Source of the DNA: Pseudomonadales bacterium
Lineage (GTDB): Bacteria; Pseudomonadota; Gammaproteobacteria; Pseudomonadales; Halieaceae
DNA: 64,000 nucleotides
Direction of reading: 5' to 3'
Assembly: GCA_024234675.1 (NCBI GenBank)
Contig: JACKNU010000002.1
Location: forward strand, 1 to 64,000
Shown here: positions 54,456-62,824 of the stretch, piece after piece
How the letters are laid out: the number at the start of each line of letters is the position of its first letter
Numbering within the stretch: the first letter of the stretch is position 1
Notes under the pieces: model-generated
Databases searched by the model: none
Told to the model about the DNA's origin: nothing
Seen by the model: the letters and a program-made list of their open reading frames with translations, nothing else
Made by a program: the position numbers and the translations under genes

Positions 54456-55198
54456 GCGAGCCGGAATCGACTGACCAGCCCCTGCCGCTGGTAGCGCACC
54501 TCACCGAGTTGCGCGACCGCCTCCTGCGCGCGCTGCTGGCGGTGCTGCTGGTATTCATCTGCCTGTTCCCCTTCGCCAACGAGATCTACACTTTCGTGTC
54601 CGAGCCCTTGCGGGCACTGCTGCCGCCCGGGACCAGCATGATCGCCACCGAGGTGGCCTCGCCCTTCCTGACCCCCTTCAAGCTGACCCTGGTAGCCGCC
54701 ATCTTCATCGCGATACCGTTCGTCCTCTACCAGGTATGGAGTTTTATCGCCCCCGGTATGTACCGGCACGAAAAGCGCCTGGCCATACCCCTGCTGGTAT
54801 CCAGTATCGCCCTGTTTTACGCCGGTGCGGCATTTGCGTATTTCGTGGTTTTCCCGCTGATCTTCGCCTTTTTTACCAGCGTCGGGCCCGAAGGCGTTAC
54901 CATCATGACCGACATCAATAGCTACCTGGATTTTGTACTCAAGCTGTTCTTCGCCTTCGGCCTGGCCTTCGAGATTCCCATCGCCGCGGTCCTGCTGATC
55001 TGGAGCGGCATCACCACCGCCGACGCCCTGGCCCGCAAGCGCCCCTATATCATCGTGGGCTGCTTCGTGCTGGGCATGCTGCTGACGCCACCGGATATCA
55101 TATCCCAGTCCCTGTTGGCGCTGCCCATGTGGCTGCTGTTCGAGCTGGGAGTGTACTTCGGACGCTTCATTAAACGCGCCAGCGACCCGGCGGACTGA
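54452..55198 (+). CDS. tatC: Sec-independent translocase component TatC
   Basis: TatC is the six-helix core receptor of the Tat system. The 248-residue protein begins with the conserved HLTELRDRLLRA (near residue 15-26), contains six hydrophobic helices and the family block FAFGLAFEIPIA, and ends in a basic tail. It overlaps tatB by ATGA and is followed without a gap by the ABC exporter gene. Confidence 0.97.
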   Translation: MSEPESTDQPLPLVAHLTELRDRLLRALLAVLLVFICLFPFANEIYTFVSEPLRALLPPGTSMIATEVASPFLTPFKLTLVAAIFIAIPFVLYQVWSFIAPGMYRHEKRLAIPLLVSSIALFYAGAAFAYFVVFPLIFAFFTSVGPEGVTIMTDINSYLDFVLKLFFAFGLAFEIPIAAVLLIWSGITTADALARKRPYIIVGCFVLGMLLTPPDIISQSLLALPMWLLFELGVYFGRFIKRASDPAD

Positions 55199-56998
55199 GT
55201 GGCGCCAGCCCCCGACAAGCGCGGTAAACTGCCCTCCCTGTTGCCGGTCATAGGCTTCCTGCGCCCCTATAAATTGCGCCTGGCGGCCGCCAGCCTGGCC
55301 CTGCTGTTCACGGCCGGCGCCACGCTCTCCCTGGGGCGCGGCCTGCAGGTGCTCATAGATGAGGGCTTCGGCAGCGGTGACAGCGCCAGGCTGACGGCCG
55401 CAGTGACCCTGCTGGTCGTCATTGCCGCAGCCATGGCAGTGGGCACCTTCGTGCGCTTTTACCTGGTGTCCTGGCTGGGAGAGCGGGTCAGCGCCGACCT
55501 GCGCAAGGCCGTGTTCGACAACATCGTACATCTGCACCCGGGGTTTTTTGAACTCAACCGCAGCGGCGAGATCATGTCCCGCCTCACCACGGATACCACC
55601 CTGCTGCAAACCATTATCGGCTCGTCATTCAGCATGGCGCTGCGCAGCAGCCTGACCCTGGTCGGCGCACTGGTAATGATGTTCATCACCAACCTCAAGC
55701 TCAGCCTGATCATCGCCCTGGGCGTACCGCTCATCCTGCTGCCCATACTGGTTTTCGGACGGCGGGTGCGGCGGCTGTCCAACGAGAGCCAGGACAGCAT
55801 CGCCAGCGTGGGCAGCTATGCCGGGGAAGTCATACAGCATATCCGGGTAGTCCAGAGCTATACCCAGGAGCAGTTTGAATCCCGGGCTTTCGCCCGCGAG
55901 GTGGAACGGGCCTTCGCCATCGCGCGCCGCCGTATCTGGCAGCGCTCCCTGCTCATCTGTGGCGCCATCATGCTGCTGTTCGCCGGCATGGCGGGCATGT
56001 TGTGGGAGGGCGGGCAGGATGTCATCAGCGGCCGCATGAGCGGCGGCGAGTTGGGGGCGTTCGTGTTCTACGCCATCATGGTGGGTATGGGGGTCGCCAC
56101 CATTTCCGAGGTGTGGGGTGAATTGCAGCGGGCGGCCGGGGCGGCGGAGCGGCTGGTCGAGCTGCTCAACACCCGCAGCCTGATACCCGACCCCGGTCCC
56201 GGCCCCGAACCCGCGGGGGCGCGGCGCCCGGAGTTGCGCCTGGACAAGGTGACCTTTGCCTACCCCACCCGGCCGGAGCAGGCCGCCCTCAGGGATTTCT
56301 CCCTCACCATCCAGGCCGGCAAGAGCCTGGCACTGGTGGGACCCTCAGGGGCGGGCAAATCCACGGTATTCGAGCTGCTGCAGCGCTTCTACGACCCGCA
56401 ACAGGGTCGAATCCTGCTGGACGGCGTCGATATACGCGAACTCGGCCTGCAGCAGTTACGCGGCCACGTCGCCCTGGTTCCCCAGCAACCGGCCCTGTTC
56501 ACCGGCGACGTGCGCTACAACATTCGCTATGGCAGACCCGACGCCCCGGAGGAGGAGGTGGTCGCGGCGGCCCAGGCGGCCCATGCCCGGGAGTTCATCG
56601 AGCGCCTGCCCGAGGCTTATGACAGCCACCTGGGAGAGCAGGGGGTACGCCTGTCAGGGGGCCAGCGCCAGCGCCTTGCGCTGGCCAGGGCAATCCTCAA
56701 CGACCCGGAAATACTGCTGCTCGACGAGGCCACCAGCGCCCTGGACAGCGAAAGCGAGCACCATGTGCAGCAGGCCCTGCAGGAGCTGATGAAGAATCGC
56801 ACCACGGTCATTATCGCCCACCGGCTGTCGACCATACTGCACGCCGACCTGATCGCGGTGCTGGACCAGGGCCGCCTGATCGCGACCGGTACCCATGCCG
56901 AACTGCTGCGCGACTGCGCACTCTACCAGCGCCTGGCGAGGCTGCAGTTTCGCGAGGCCGAAGCGGATGAGTCCGCCACGGCCAGCAACGCTCGCTAA
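55199..56998 (+). CDS. ABC exporter, fused permease and ATPase (MsbA/BmrA type)
   Basis: The 599-residue half-transporter has six membrane helices (about 20-310) and a C-terminal ATPase with Walker A GPSGAGKST, signature LSGGQ and Walker B ILLLDEAT, so it should act as a homodimeric exporter of lipids or drugs. The block NRSGEIMSRLTTDT is typical of MsbA-like exporters. The start is GTG directly after the tatC stop, so it may be coupled to tatC. Substrate is not readable; it is unlikely to be essential MsbA, whose usual partner lpxK is absent. Confidence 0.9.
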   Translation: MAPAPDKRGKLPSLLPVIGFLRPYKLRLAAASLALLFTAGATLSLGRGLQVLIDEGFGSGDSARLTAAVTLLVVIAAAMAVGTFVRFYLVSWLGERVSADLRKAVFDNIVHLHPGFFELNRSGEIMSRLTTDTTLLQTIIGSSFSMALRSSLTLVGALVMMFITNLKLSLIIALGVPLILLPILVFGRRVRRLSNESQDSIASVGSYAGEVIQHIRVVQSYTQEQFESRAFAREVERAFAIARRRIWQRSLLICGAIMLLFAGMAGMLWEGGQDVISGRMSGGELGAFVFYAIMVGMGVATISEVWGELQRAAGAAERLVELLNTRSLIPDPGPGPEPAGARRPELRLDKVTFAYPTRPEQAALRDFSLTIQAGKSLALVGPSGAGKSTVFELLQRFYDPQQGRILLDGVDIRELGLQQLRGHVALVPQQPALFTGDVRYNIRYGRPDAPEEEVVAAAQAAHAREFIERLPEAYDSHLGEQGVRLSGGQRQRLALARAILNDPEILLLDEATSALDSESEHHVQQALQELMKNRTTVIIAHRLSTILHADLIAVLDQGRLIATGTHAELLRDCALYQRLARLQFREAEADESATASNAR

Positions 56999-58032
56999 CT
57001 ATCCATCAGGTCGATTCTCGCCTTGCGCTCCCGGTTGACCCGGGACAGGTCGTCCAACGCATCGCGGGAGATCTCCACCAGCTCCTGCAACAAGCGTTTG
57101 CCCAGCCTCACGTTATTCCCGGCGCAGCGCCAGGGCGCGGTCAACGCCGACTCCCGGAACATCTCCACCCCGTCTTCCCAGGCGGCCTGCAGGTGGTCGC
57201 TGGCGCTGCCGCGAATTGATTCGCGGGCCATTGCCAGCACGTCCAGCGACTCCATCAGGGCTTCCACGCTCAACCATTCCACCAGCGTTCCCCGCTCCAC
57301 GCCCCGGCGAATATTGCGGCGCAATTTGCGGGCGAGGTTGCGGTACTCCCGCTGCACCCGATAGCCGAATACCGGGTCGCCGACGGGGCGCAAGTGATCG
57401 TCCTCAGCCAGTTCGCGCCAATCCTGCGCGCCCAGCGTGCTCTCGATCTGGGGAAACACCAGTTCCTCCTCACTGTTCATGTGGGAGTACATATGATCGA
57501 TATAGGCGCGGCCCTTTTTGACCAGGCTGGCGGCGGACACGTCGCCATCGCGCCAACCCTCGATATCCTCCAGCACCTCGCGACCGGCCGCGGCGGTGTT
57601 GTCGTGATCGCGCTGCAGGGTGTCCACACTGTCCGCCAGCCCGGCGTCAAGCTCGGCGGCCCTGCTGTATATGAGATCCTCCCGCGGATGGTGGTAGCGG
57701 TCGGGCCAGGTCACCATATAATCCATGGTTTCGTATATCACGTGGCTATCCGCCGGTTCGCCCGCTTCGATAGCCGCCAACTGTTCGGCCAGCAATTGCA
57801 TCACACTGGCGATATGGCGGTGCTCTGCATACAGGGTCTTCATGAGCGGGTGCCGGGCCTGGGCGGGCTCGGCCCGGGACGCCCGTTTGCCCGCAGCCGG
57901 GGCTTGCGCCTGCTTGCGCGGGGGCGCAGAGGTCCTGGTCCCGCGCTTTTTCGGCGCCGGGGCGGCTCTGCCCGCACCGGCCCTGGTGCCCGTGCCGGCC
58001 CGTTTGGAAGTTTTGGGTTTTCTGGCAGCCAT
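56995..58032 (-). CDS. Hemerythrin-domain protein with basic N-terminal tail
   Basis: The 345-residue protein has a Lys/Ala/Pro/Arg-rich tail (1-60) resembling histone-like AlgP tails, followed by a hemerythrin HHE domain (about 61-195). Likely di-iron ligands are H73, H114, E118, H143, H180 and H184. The C-terminal half (about 200-345) is helical and unrecognised. Hemerythrins bind O2 or nitric oxide or sense redox. The tail might bind nucleic acid, but this is inference. Its 3' end overlaps the ABC exporter stop by four bases, tail to tail. Confidence 0.82.
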   Translation of the reverse strand: MAARKPKTSKRAGTGTRAGAGRAAPAPKKRGTRTSAPPRKQAQAPAAGKRASRAEPAQARHPLMKTLYAEHRHIASVMQLLAEQLAAIEAGEPADSHVIYETMDYMVTWPDRYHHPREDLIYSRAAELDAGLADSVDTLQRDHDNTAAAGREVLEDIEGWRDGDVSAASLVKKGRAYIDHMYSHMNSEEELVFPQIESTLGAQDWRELAEDDHLRPVGDPVFGYRVQREYRNLARKLRRNIRRGVERGTLVEWLSVEALMESLDVLAMARESIRGSASDHLQAAWEDGVEMFRESALTAPWRCAGNNVRLGKRLLQELVEISRDALDDLSRVNRERKARIDLMDS

Positions 58033-58318
58033 AACGCCCTCCCTCTGCAGCTTTGCGCCTATCGCGAGTCCAGAGCCTACAGGGTCGCGCCGGCGATAAC
58101 ATTGATCCTGCTCAGGATCTGCCCCACGGTATGCATATTGCTGCCGCGGCGCTCGAGCCAGGCCGAATTACTATACCGGCCTGCAGCCCCGGCCACAGCA
58201 AGGGCTGCCGCGCCCGGCGCATCATCACTACCGGCATCCATGCCTCTCGCGACGTACCTCACGTCCTGTGCATAAAAAAACGCCGGCACGAGGCCGGCGT
58301 TGGTAACAACCTTGCGGA
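58033..58318. other. Intergenic stretch with terminator, no gene seen
   Basis: Besides the terminator at 58274-58301 I see no supported feature. A minus-strand open frame of 70 codons overlaps the terminator and has no ribosome site or family character. Confidence 0.6.
58274..58301 (-). terminator. Terminator of the pnt operon
   Basis: On the minus strand AACGCCGGC and GCCGGCGTT form a 9-base stem around a short loop, followed by a run of seven T. It lies 18 bases after the pntB stop. Confidence 0.92.
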
Positions 58319-59671
58319 TCAGCTGAACTCGCGTACCAGGTGACCGATGGACTCCTTGGCGTCGCCGAACAACATCCGGGTATTATCCTTGTAAAACAAG
58401 GGGTTCTCGATGCCGGCAAAACCCGAAGCCATGGAGCGCTTGAGCACAAACACCGTGCGGGCCTTGTCCACGTTGATCACCGGCATACCATAGATGGGCG
58501 AGCCCTCGTTCTCCCTGGCCGCCGGATTGACTACATCGTTGGCGCCGATGACGATGGCCACATCGACATTCTCCATGCGCGGGTTGATATCGTCCATTTC
58601 CAGCAACTGGTCGTAGGGCACATCGGCTTCCGCCAGCAGCACGTTCATGTGGCCGGGCATACGCCCCGCCACCGGGTGGATGCCAAAATTCACCTCGGCG
58701 CCGTTGGCCTCCAGCAGTTCCGCCAGTTCCTTGACCACGTGCTGGGCCTGGGCCACAGCCATGCCGTAACCGGGGATAATGGCCACGTTGGTGGCGGCCT
58801 CGAGGATGTAGTAGGCGTCCTCGGCGCTGATGGGCTTGATTTCGCCCTCGACCACGGAGGTTTCGGTCTTGCCGCTGCCGAAGCCACTGAACAGTACATT
58901 GCTGAGGGAGCGGTTCATGGCCTTGCACATGATCTGGGTGAGGATGATGCCCGAGGCACCCACCAGCGAGCCCGCCACGATCAGGATATTGTTGTTGACC
59001 GCGAAACCCGCGGCACAGGCCGCCAGGCCCGAGTAGGAGTTCAGCAGGGAGATAACCACCGGCATATCCGCACCGCCGATGGGAATCACCACCATGATGC
59101 CGAACACCAGCGACAGCGCGACCACCAGGTACAGCCATATGTGATTGTCGGGCTGCAGGCAGAACATTACCGCGCCGGCCAGGATGCCAAGCACGATCAG
59201 GCTGTTGACGACCTGCTGGCCGCTGAACAACACCGCGCCGCTACCGATCTTCTCACTCAGCTTGCCATAGGCCACCAGGCTGCCGGTAAAGGTCACGCCA
59301 CCGATCAGGATGGACAGGATAATGGTAACCAGGGTGAAGGTACCCGCCCCGGGGGCGAGTGCCGCCCAGCCCACCAGCAGGCTGGCCATGCCGCCAAAGC
59401 CGTTGAACAGGGCCACCATTTCCGGCATGGCGGTCATTTCGACCAGGCGGGCGGCCGCGCCGCCAATCAGGGCGCCGACCACGAAGCCGATGGCGATGTA
59501 CTGGTACTCGACGATGCCCTGGTCCAGCAGGGCCGCGACCACGGCGATCAGCATGGCCACGGCGGAGATGCCGTTGCCGCGGCGCGCGGTGGCCGGAGAG
59601 CCGAGCTGCTTGAGGCCGTAGATAAACAGGGCCGCCGCGACAACGTAGCTGTATTGAATAAGGTTTTCCAT
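58319..59671 (-). CDS. pntB: NAD(P) transhydrogenase subunit beta
   Basis: PntB carries most of the proton channel and the NADP(H)-binding domain III of the membrane transhydrogenase, which makes NADPH at the expense of NADH and proton motive force. The 450-residue protein has about nine membrane helices (to about residue 260) and the C-terminal GYGMAVAQAQH NADP motif with HPVAGRMPGHMNVLLAEA. The ATG at 59671 (MENLIQYSYV) is the start; the frame extends to 59779 into pntA2. It is the last gene of pntA1-A2-B and is followed by a terminator. Confidence 0.97.
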   Translation of the reverse strand: MENLIQYSYVVAAALFIYGLKQLGSPATARRGNGISAVAMLIAVVAALLDQGIVEYQYIAIGFVVGALIGGAAARLVEMTAMPEMVALFNGFGGMASLLVGWAALAPGAGTFTLVTIILSILIGGVTFTGSLVAYGKLSEKIGSGAVLFSGQQVVNSLIVLGILAGAVMFCLQPDNHIWLYLVVALSLVFGIMVVIPIGGADMPVVISLLNSYSGLAACAAGFAVNNNILIVAGSLVGASGIILTQIMCKAMNRSLSNVLFSGFGSGKTETSVVEGEIKPISAEDAYYILEAATNVAIIPGYGMAVAQAQHVVKELAELLEANGAEVNFGIHPVAGRMPGHMNVLLAEADVPYDQLLEMDDINPRMENVDVAIVIGANDVVNPAARENEGSPIYGMPVINVDKARTVFVLKRSMASGFAGIENPLFYKDNTRMLFGDAKESIGHLVREFS

Positions 59672-59676
59672 GGCCC

Positions 59677-59964
59677 TCAGCTCCCCTTCTTCTTGAACAT
59701 GGCGAGCATGCGATCGGTCACCATATAACCGCCGACCACGTTGATGGATGCCAGGGCAACCGCAGCGGCCCCCAGCCAATTGGCCACGTCGTGCTGCCCG
59801 TTGCCGGCCAGGCTGATAGCCCCCACCACGGTGATGCCGGATATGGCGTTGGCGCCGGACATCAGCGGCGTGTGCAGCGTGGCGGGCACCTTATTGATCA
59901 GCTCGAAGCCCAGGAATATGGACAGCATCAGGATGAATGTCAGGAATACTTCTGCAGATATCAT
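59677..59964 (-). CDS. pntA2: NAD(P) transhydrogenase subunit alpha, part 2 (membrane)
   Basis: The 95-residue protein supplies the first membrane helices of domain II, split from the NAD-binding part as in alphaproteobacteria and Pseudomonas. It begins MISAEVFLTF and has three hydrophobic helices, including ANAISGITVVGAISLAG. The open frame continues upstream into pntA1, but the ATG at 59964, one base after the pntA1 end, is the start. Confidence 0.93.
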   Translation of the reverse strand: MISAEVFLTFILMLSIFLGFELINKVPATLHTPLMSGANAISGITVVGAISLAGNGQHDVANWLGAAAVALASINVVGGYMVTDRMLAMFKKKGS

Positions 59965-59965
59965 G

Positions 59966-61108
59966 TTATGCGCCCCCTTCCATGATTTTCTTGATGGTCT
60001 CGTTAACCACCTCACCGCCGTGGGTGATAATGCAGCCAGGCAGGATATCGTCCTCGAAATCCACCACGAACTGCTTCTGTTCCTCGTTCCAGTTGTCCTC
60101 GACCAGGTTGAACAGGTTGGAGGAGTACATCTGGCTGGCGTCACGGGCCACCTCGCCGGCGAGGTTACCCAGGCCGATGATGGTCACGCCGCCCACCTTG
60201 ACGATCTCGTTGGGCACCGAGCCCTCGACGTTGCCGCCGGTTTCCGCCGCCATATCCACAATCACCGAACCAGGCGCCATACCCTCGACCATATCCTTGG
60301 TCACCAGCACCGGCGGCTTGCGCCCGAATACCTGGGCGGTGGTGATCACCACATCGGACTTGGCGATAACATCCTTCTGCGCCTGCCGCTGCATCTCCAC
60401 CTGCTCGGGGGTCAGTTCCAGGGCGTAGCCGCCCTCGGTCTGGCCGGTCTCACCCAGGTCGATCTCGAGGAATTTGGCGCCCAGTGACTGCACCTGCTCC
60501 GCCACGACCGGGCGGGTATCGAAGGCGGTCACCTTGGCACCCAGGCGCTTGGCCGTGGCGATGGCCTGCAGGCCCGCCACCCCGGCGCCGATGACAAATA
60601 CGTTGGCGGGCTTCAGGGTGCCCGCCGGGGTCATCATCATCGGGAAAATACGCGGCAGGTGCGTCGCGGCCTGCAGCACCATCACATACCCGGCCAGATT
60701 GGCCTGGGAACTCAGGGCATCCATTTTCTGGCTGCGAGTGGTGCGCGGGATCATCTCCATGCTAATGGCAGTGATGCCCGCCGCCTGCAGGGCGCTTACC
60801 AGTTCCTTTTCATTGAAGGGATCCAGGTAGCTGATGTGGATGCAACCGCGCTTCATCAGGGCGATTTCTTCCAGGCTGGGCTTGCGCAGCCGCAGCAGGA
60901 CATCGGCACTGCTGAGCAGGGCATTGCGATCCGTCGAAACCGAGGCGCCCGCCTCTTCGTACTCGGAATCGGCATATCCGGAGCCCAGCCCCAGCCCTGC
61001 CTCAACCACCAGTTCTGCCCCCATCCTGCACAGCTTCTTGGCGGAATCCGGGGTTATGGGAACCCGGTTCTCGCCCGGGTGAACTTCCTTGGGAATGGCG
61101 ATGCGCAT
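59966..61108 (-). CDS. pntA1: NAD(P) transhydrogenase subunit alpha, part 1 (NAD-binding)
   Basis: The 380-residue soluble domain I binds NAD(H) at the cytoplasmic face. It begins MRIAIPKEVHPGENRVP, typical of the PntA/alanine dehydrogenase fold. It has the Rossmann motif VIGAGVAGLQAIATAKRLGA (about 170-189) and the mobile loop with GYALELTPEQ. It is the first gene of the three-gene operon. Its upstream gap to chrR has no clear promoter that I can name. Confidence 0.96.
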   Translation of the reverse strand: MRIAIPKEVHPGENRVPITPDSAKKLCRMGAELVVEAGLGLGSGYADSEYEEAGASVSTDRNALLSSADVLLRLRKPSLEEIALMKRGCIHISYLDPFNEKELVSALQAAGITAISMEMIPRTTRSQKMDALSSQANLAGYVMVLQAATHLPRIFPMMMTPAGTLKPANVFVIGAGVAGLQAIATAKRLGAKVTAFDTRPVVAEQVQSLGAKFLEIDLGETGQTEGGYALELTPEQVEMQRQAQKDVIAKSDVVITTAQVFGRKPPVLVTKDMVEGMAPGSVIVDMAAETGGNVEGSVPNEIVKVGGVTIIGLGNLAGEVARDASQMYSSNLFNLVEDNWNEEQKQFVVDFEDDILPGCIITHGGEVVNETIKKIMEGGA

Positions 61109-61320
61109 TGCGATGTGTACCCCCTAACTAATTGTTTTAATTGCCAAAAGCGGTCAGCGAGAACTGTCTCCGCCCGGCTGGCGGCTGCCGGAAGTGGTCG
61201 TTTCCAGCAGGCCGTGAATTCAGGCAGCCGCCGACTGTAGCACAGCTGGCAACGCGGGTGAATAATGGCGGGTATTCAGGCAGTGAATCCGGCGGGGGCG
61301 TTGTGACAGGCCAGAAAGCC

Positions 61321-61355
61321 CGGGGGCCTCAGCCGGGATCGGCCTGAGACCCCCG
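61321..61355 (-). terminator. Hairpin after chrR, probable terminator
   Basis: CGGGGGCCTCAGCCG and CGGCCTGAGACCCCCG form a long GC-rich stem with a few mismatches and a tiny loop. The T-run on the minus strand is weak (CTTT), so it may work only partly. It lies 24 bases after the chrR stop. Confidence 0.65.
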
Positions 61356-61379
61356 CGGCGAGGTCGGCGGGATGGCTCC

Positions 61380-62036
61380 TCAGCCGGGACGCAGTTGCAG
61401 GAAGGGATTCATCCAGCGGTACTTCCAGCTGGTGAACTTCAGGGGGGCATCCAGCACCGCCAGGCAGATACAGTCTTCCGATTGCACCGCGGTCGGGGCG
61501 TGCACATCGCTGGGCTCGCGCAGGAGGAAATCCCCCTGGTGATAGCTGCCGTCGGCGTCGGAGAAACCGCCTTCCAGCACCAGCGTCATTTCCGAACCCC
61601 GGTGAGTGTGCTCGGGAATACGGCCTCCAGCCTTTATATGGTAGAGGGCAAACTCGTAATTGGGATCGCCGGTTTTCAGGTAGCTGATACTCAGTGAACT
61701 GGTGATCTTCTTCCAGGCCAGGTCGCTGAAATCACCGCTCATGAGGCGCTGCAGGATCGCCGGGGTACGACCGGCGGTTTCCCGTCGGGCATTGGCATAG
61801 CTCAGGGGCGGCTCATCGTCCAACCGCGCCAGCACTGCGTCCAACTGGGCTTCCCCCACGGGCACGCCCTGGAGATTGCCAAACAGCACCGAGCCCAGCG
61901 CCTGTAGCTGGCTGGAGGTACGCCTGCACTGTTCACAATAGTTCATGTGTGCCGACACGCAGGCAGCCTGGGCCAGGGGCAGGTTGCCCGCAGCGTGTTC
62001 GGTCAAGAGATCCAGTTCGGGATGAAATTTAGCCAT
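61380..62036 (-). CDS. chrR: ChrR-type zinc anti-sigma factor with cupin domain
   Basis: ChrR holds its ECF sigma factor inactive until singlet oxygen or related stress. The 218-residue protein has the N-terminal zinc site H5, H30, C34, C37 (HxxxCxxC pattern of the ZAS family) and a C-terminal cupin with H143, H145, E149 and H179. These positions match, within one or two residues, the ligands described for Rhodobacter sphaeroides ChrR. It starts two bases after the sigma gene, so the pair is coupled. The match is by pattern only. Confidence 0.92.
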   Translation of the reverse strand: MAKFHPELDLLTEHAAGNLPLAQAACVSAHMNYCEQCRRTSSQLQALGSVLFGNLQGVPVGEAQLDAVLARLDDEPPLSYANARRETAGRTPAILQRLMSGDFSDLAWKKITSSLSISYLKTGDPNYEFALYHIKAGGRIPEHTHRGSEMTLVLEGGFSDADGSYHQGDFLLREPSDVHAPTAVQSEDCICLAVLDAPLKFTSWKYRWMNPFLQLRPG

Positions 62037-62038
62037 GG

Positions 62039-62644
62039 TTATCGATCTATCTGAATTTGAAGTTTCTGAATAGCCAACCTGACCCGGGACTTGACCGTGC
62101 CCAGGGGCAGGTCCAGCTCAGCGGCGGCTTCCGCGTGTGATTTTCCTTCCATATATACCTTGGCCAGGATTTGTACCTGGTCAGGCGGCAGCGTTGCCAT
62201 CAACTCCCTGATGCGCTCCCGGGTCCGCCTGCCCTGCAACAGGGCGAACGGCTCCTCGCTCTCCTGGTCCGGGAACACATCTTCCTCGGCCAGGGGCGTG
62301 TCAAATTTCTGCAGGCGGCGGAACATGTCGGTCCGGCAGTTGCGGGCAATGGTGTAAACCCAGGTACTGGCAGCCGCCTTGTCCGGGTTGAACGCCCCGG
62401 CTTTCTGCCACACCTTCAACATCACTTCCTGTACCAGTTCGTCCGCCACCGAGGCAGACAGGCTGGAGCCCGCCAGGGCAAACGCCTTTATAAGAGGGGC
62501 GAAATGCCGGAACAGGCGGGTAAAAGCCGCCCTGTCCTGATTGGCTGCTATCAGGGTAAGACACTCGCTCCACTCATCGGTGCGACGCCCCCCGCCCTGC
62601 TGCCAGTCGCCGCCGGTGCCTTCTACTTGGTCCACCACTGTCAT
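62039..62644 (-). CDS. rpoE: ECF RNA polymerase sigma factor (RpoE of the ChrR class, ECF11)
   Basis: This sigma factor partners with the ChrR protein encoded next to it. From the ATG at 62644 it has 201 residues with sigma region 2 (about 45-112, including DELVQEVMLKVWQKAGAF) and region 4 (about 145-195, with PDQVQILAKVYMEGKSHAEAA). The frame stays open to 62704, but a promoter-like sequence (TGATCC-N18-TATACT) overlaps that stretch and an AAGAGA site precedes the 62644 ATG. It probably activates its own promoter and the divergent oxidase gene. Confidence 0.93.
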   Translation of the reverse strand: MTVVDQVEGTGGDWQQGGGRRTDEWSECLTLIAANQDRAAFTRLFRHFAPLIKAFALAGSSLSASVADELVQEVMLKVWQKAGAFNPDKAAASTWVYTIARNCRTDMFRRLQKFDTPLAEEDVFPDQESEEPFALLQGRRTRERIRELMATLPPDQVQILAKVYMEGKSHAEAAAELDLPLGTVKSRVRLAIQKLQIQIDR

Positions 62645-62673
62645 ATTCTCTTTTTTCCGTTGTGTCACTGGGC

Positions 62674-62703
62674 AGTATACGGCCTCCGGCCACACCTGGA
62701 TCA
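62674..62703 (-). promoter_or_regulatory. Candidate sigma-factor autoregulated promoter of rpoE-chrR
   Basis: On the minus strand TGATCC (62698-62703) is followed after exactly 18 bases by TATACT (62674-62679). The TGATCC box resembles the -35 element recalled for Rhodobacter RpoE (ECF11). It is 30 bases before the sigma gene's ATG. Confidence 0.75.
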
Positions 62704-62728
62704 TCAGCAGGCACTATTTACCTGATAC

Positions 62729-62758
62729 AGATCCGATTGCGAGGCGGTGGCGTATACC
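62729..62758 (+). promoter_or_regulatory. Candidate ECF-sigma promoter of the amine oxidase gene
   Basis: AGATCC (62729-62734) and TATACC (62753-62758) are spaced by 18 bases, the same geometry as the divergent rpoE promoter and matching it at five of six positions in each box. The oxidase GTG start is 66 bases downstream. Confidence 0.62.
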
Positions 62759-62824
62759 CACACAACGATAATGGCTTCCCTCGCCACCCCCCGGCGACAG
62801 CCCCGACCCTGGAGACCAAGCCCA

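Noticed and set aside
58077..58289. 70-codon minus-strand frame before pntB terminator
   Set aside because: It overlaps the terminator, lacks a ribosome site and has no family character.
62771..62824. ATG start 18 codons upstream for the flavin oxidase
   Set aside because: The added residues are not part of the FAD fold and the start would follow the putative promoter by only a few bases.
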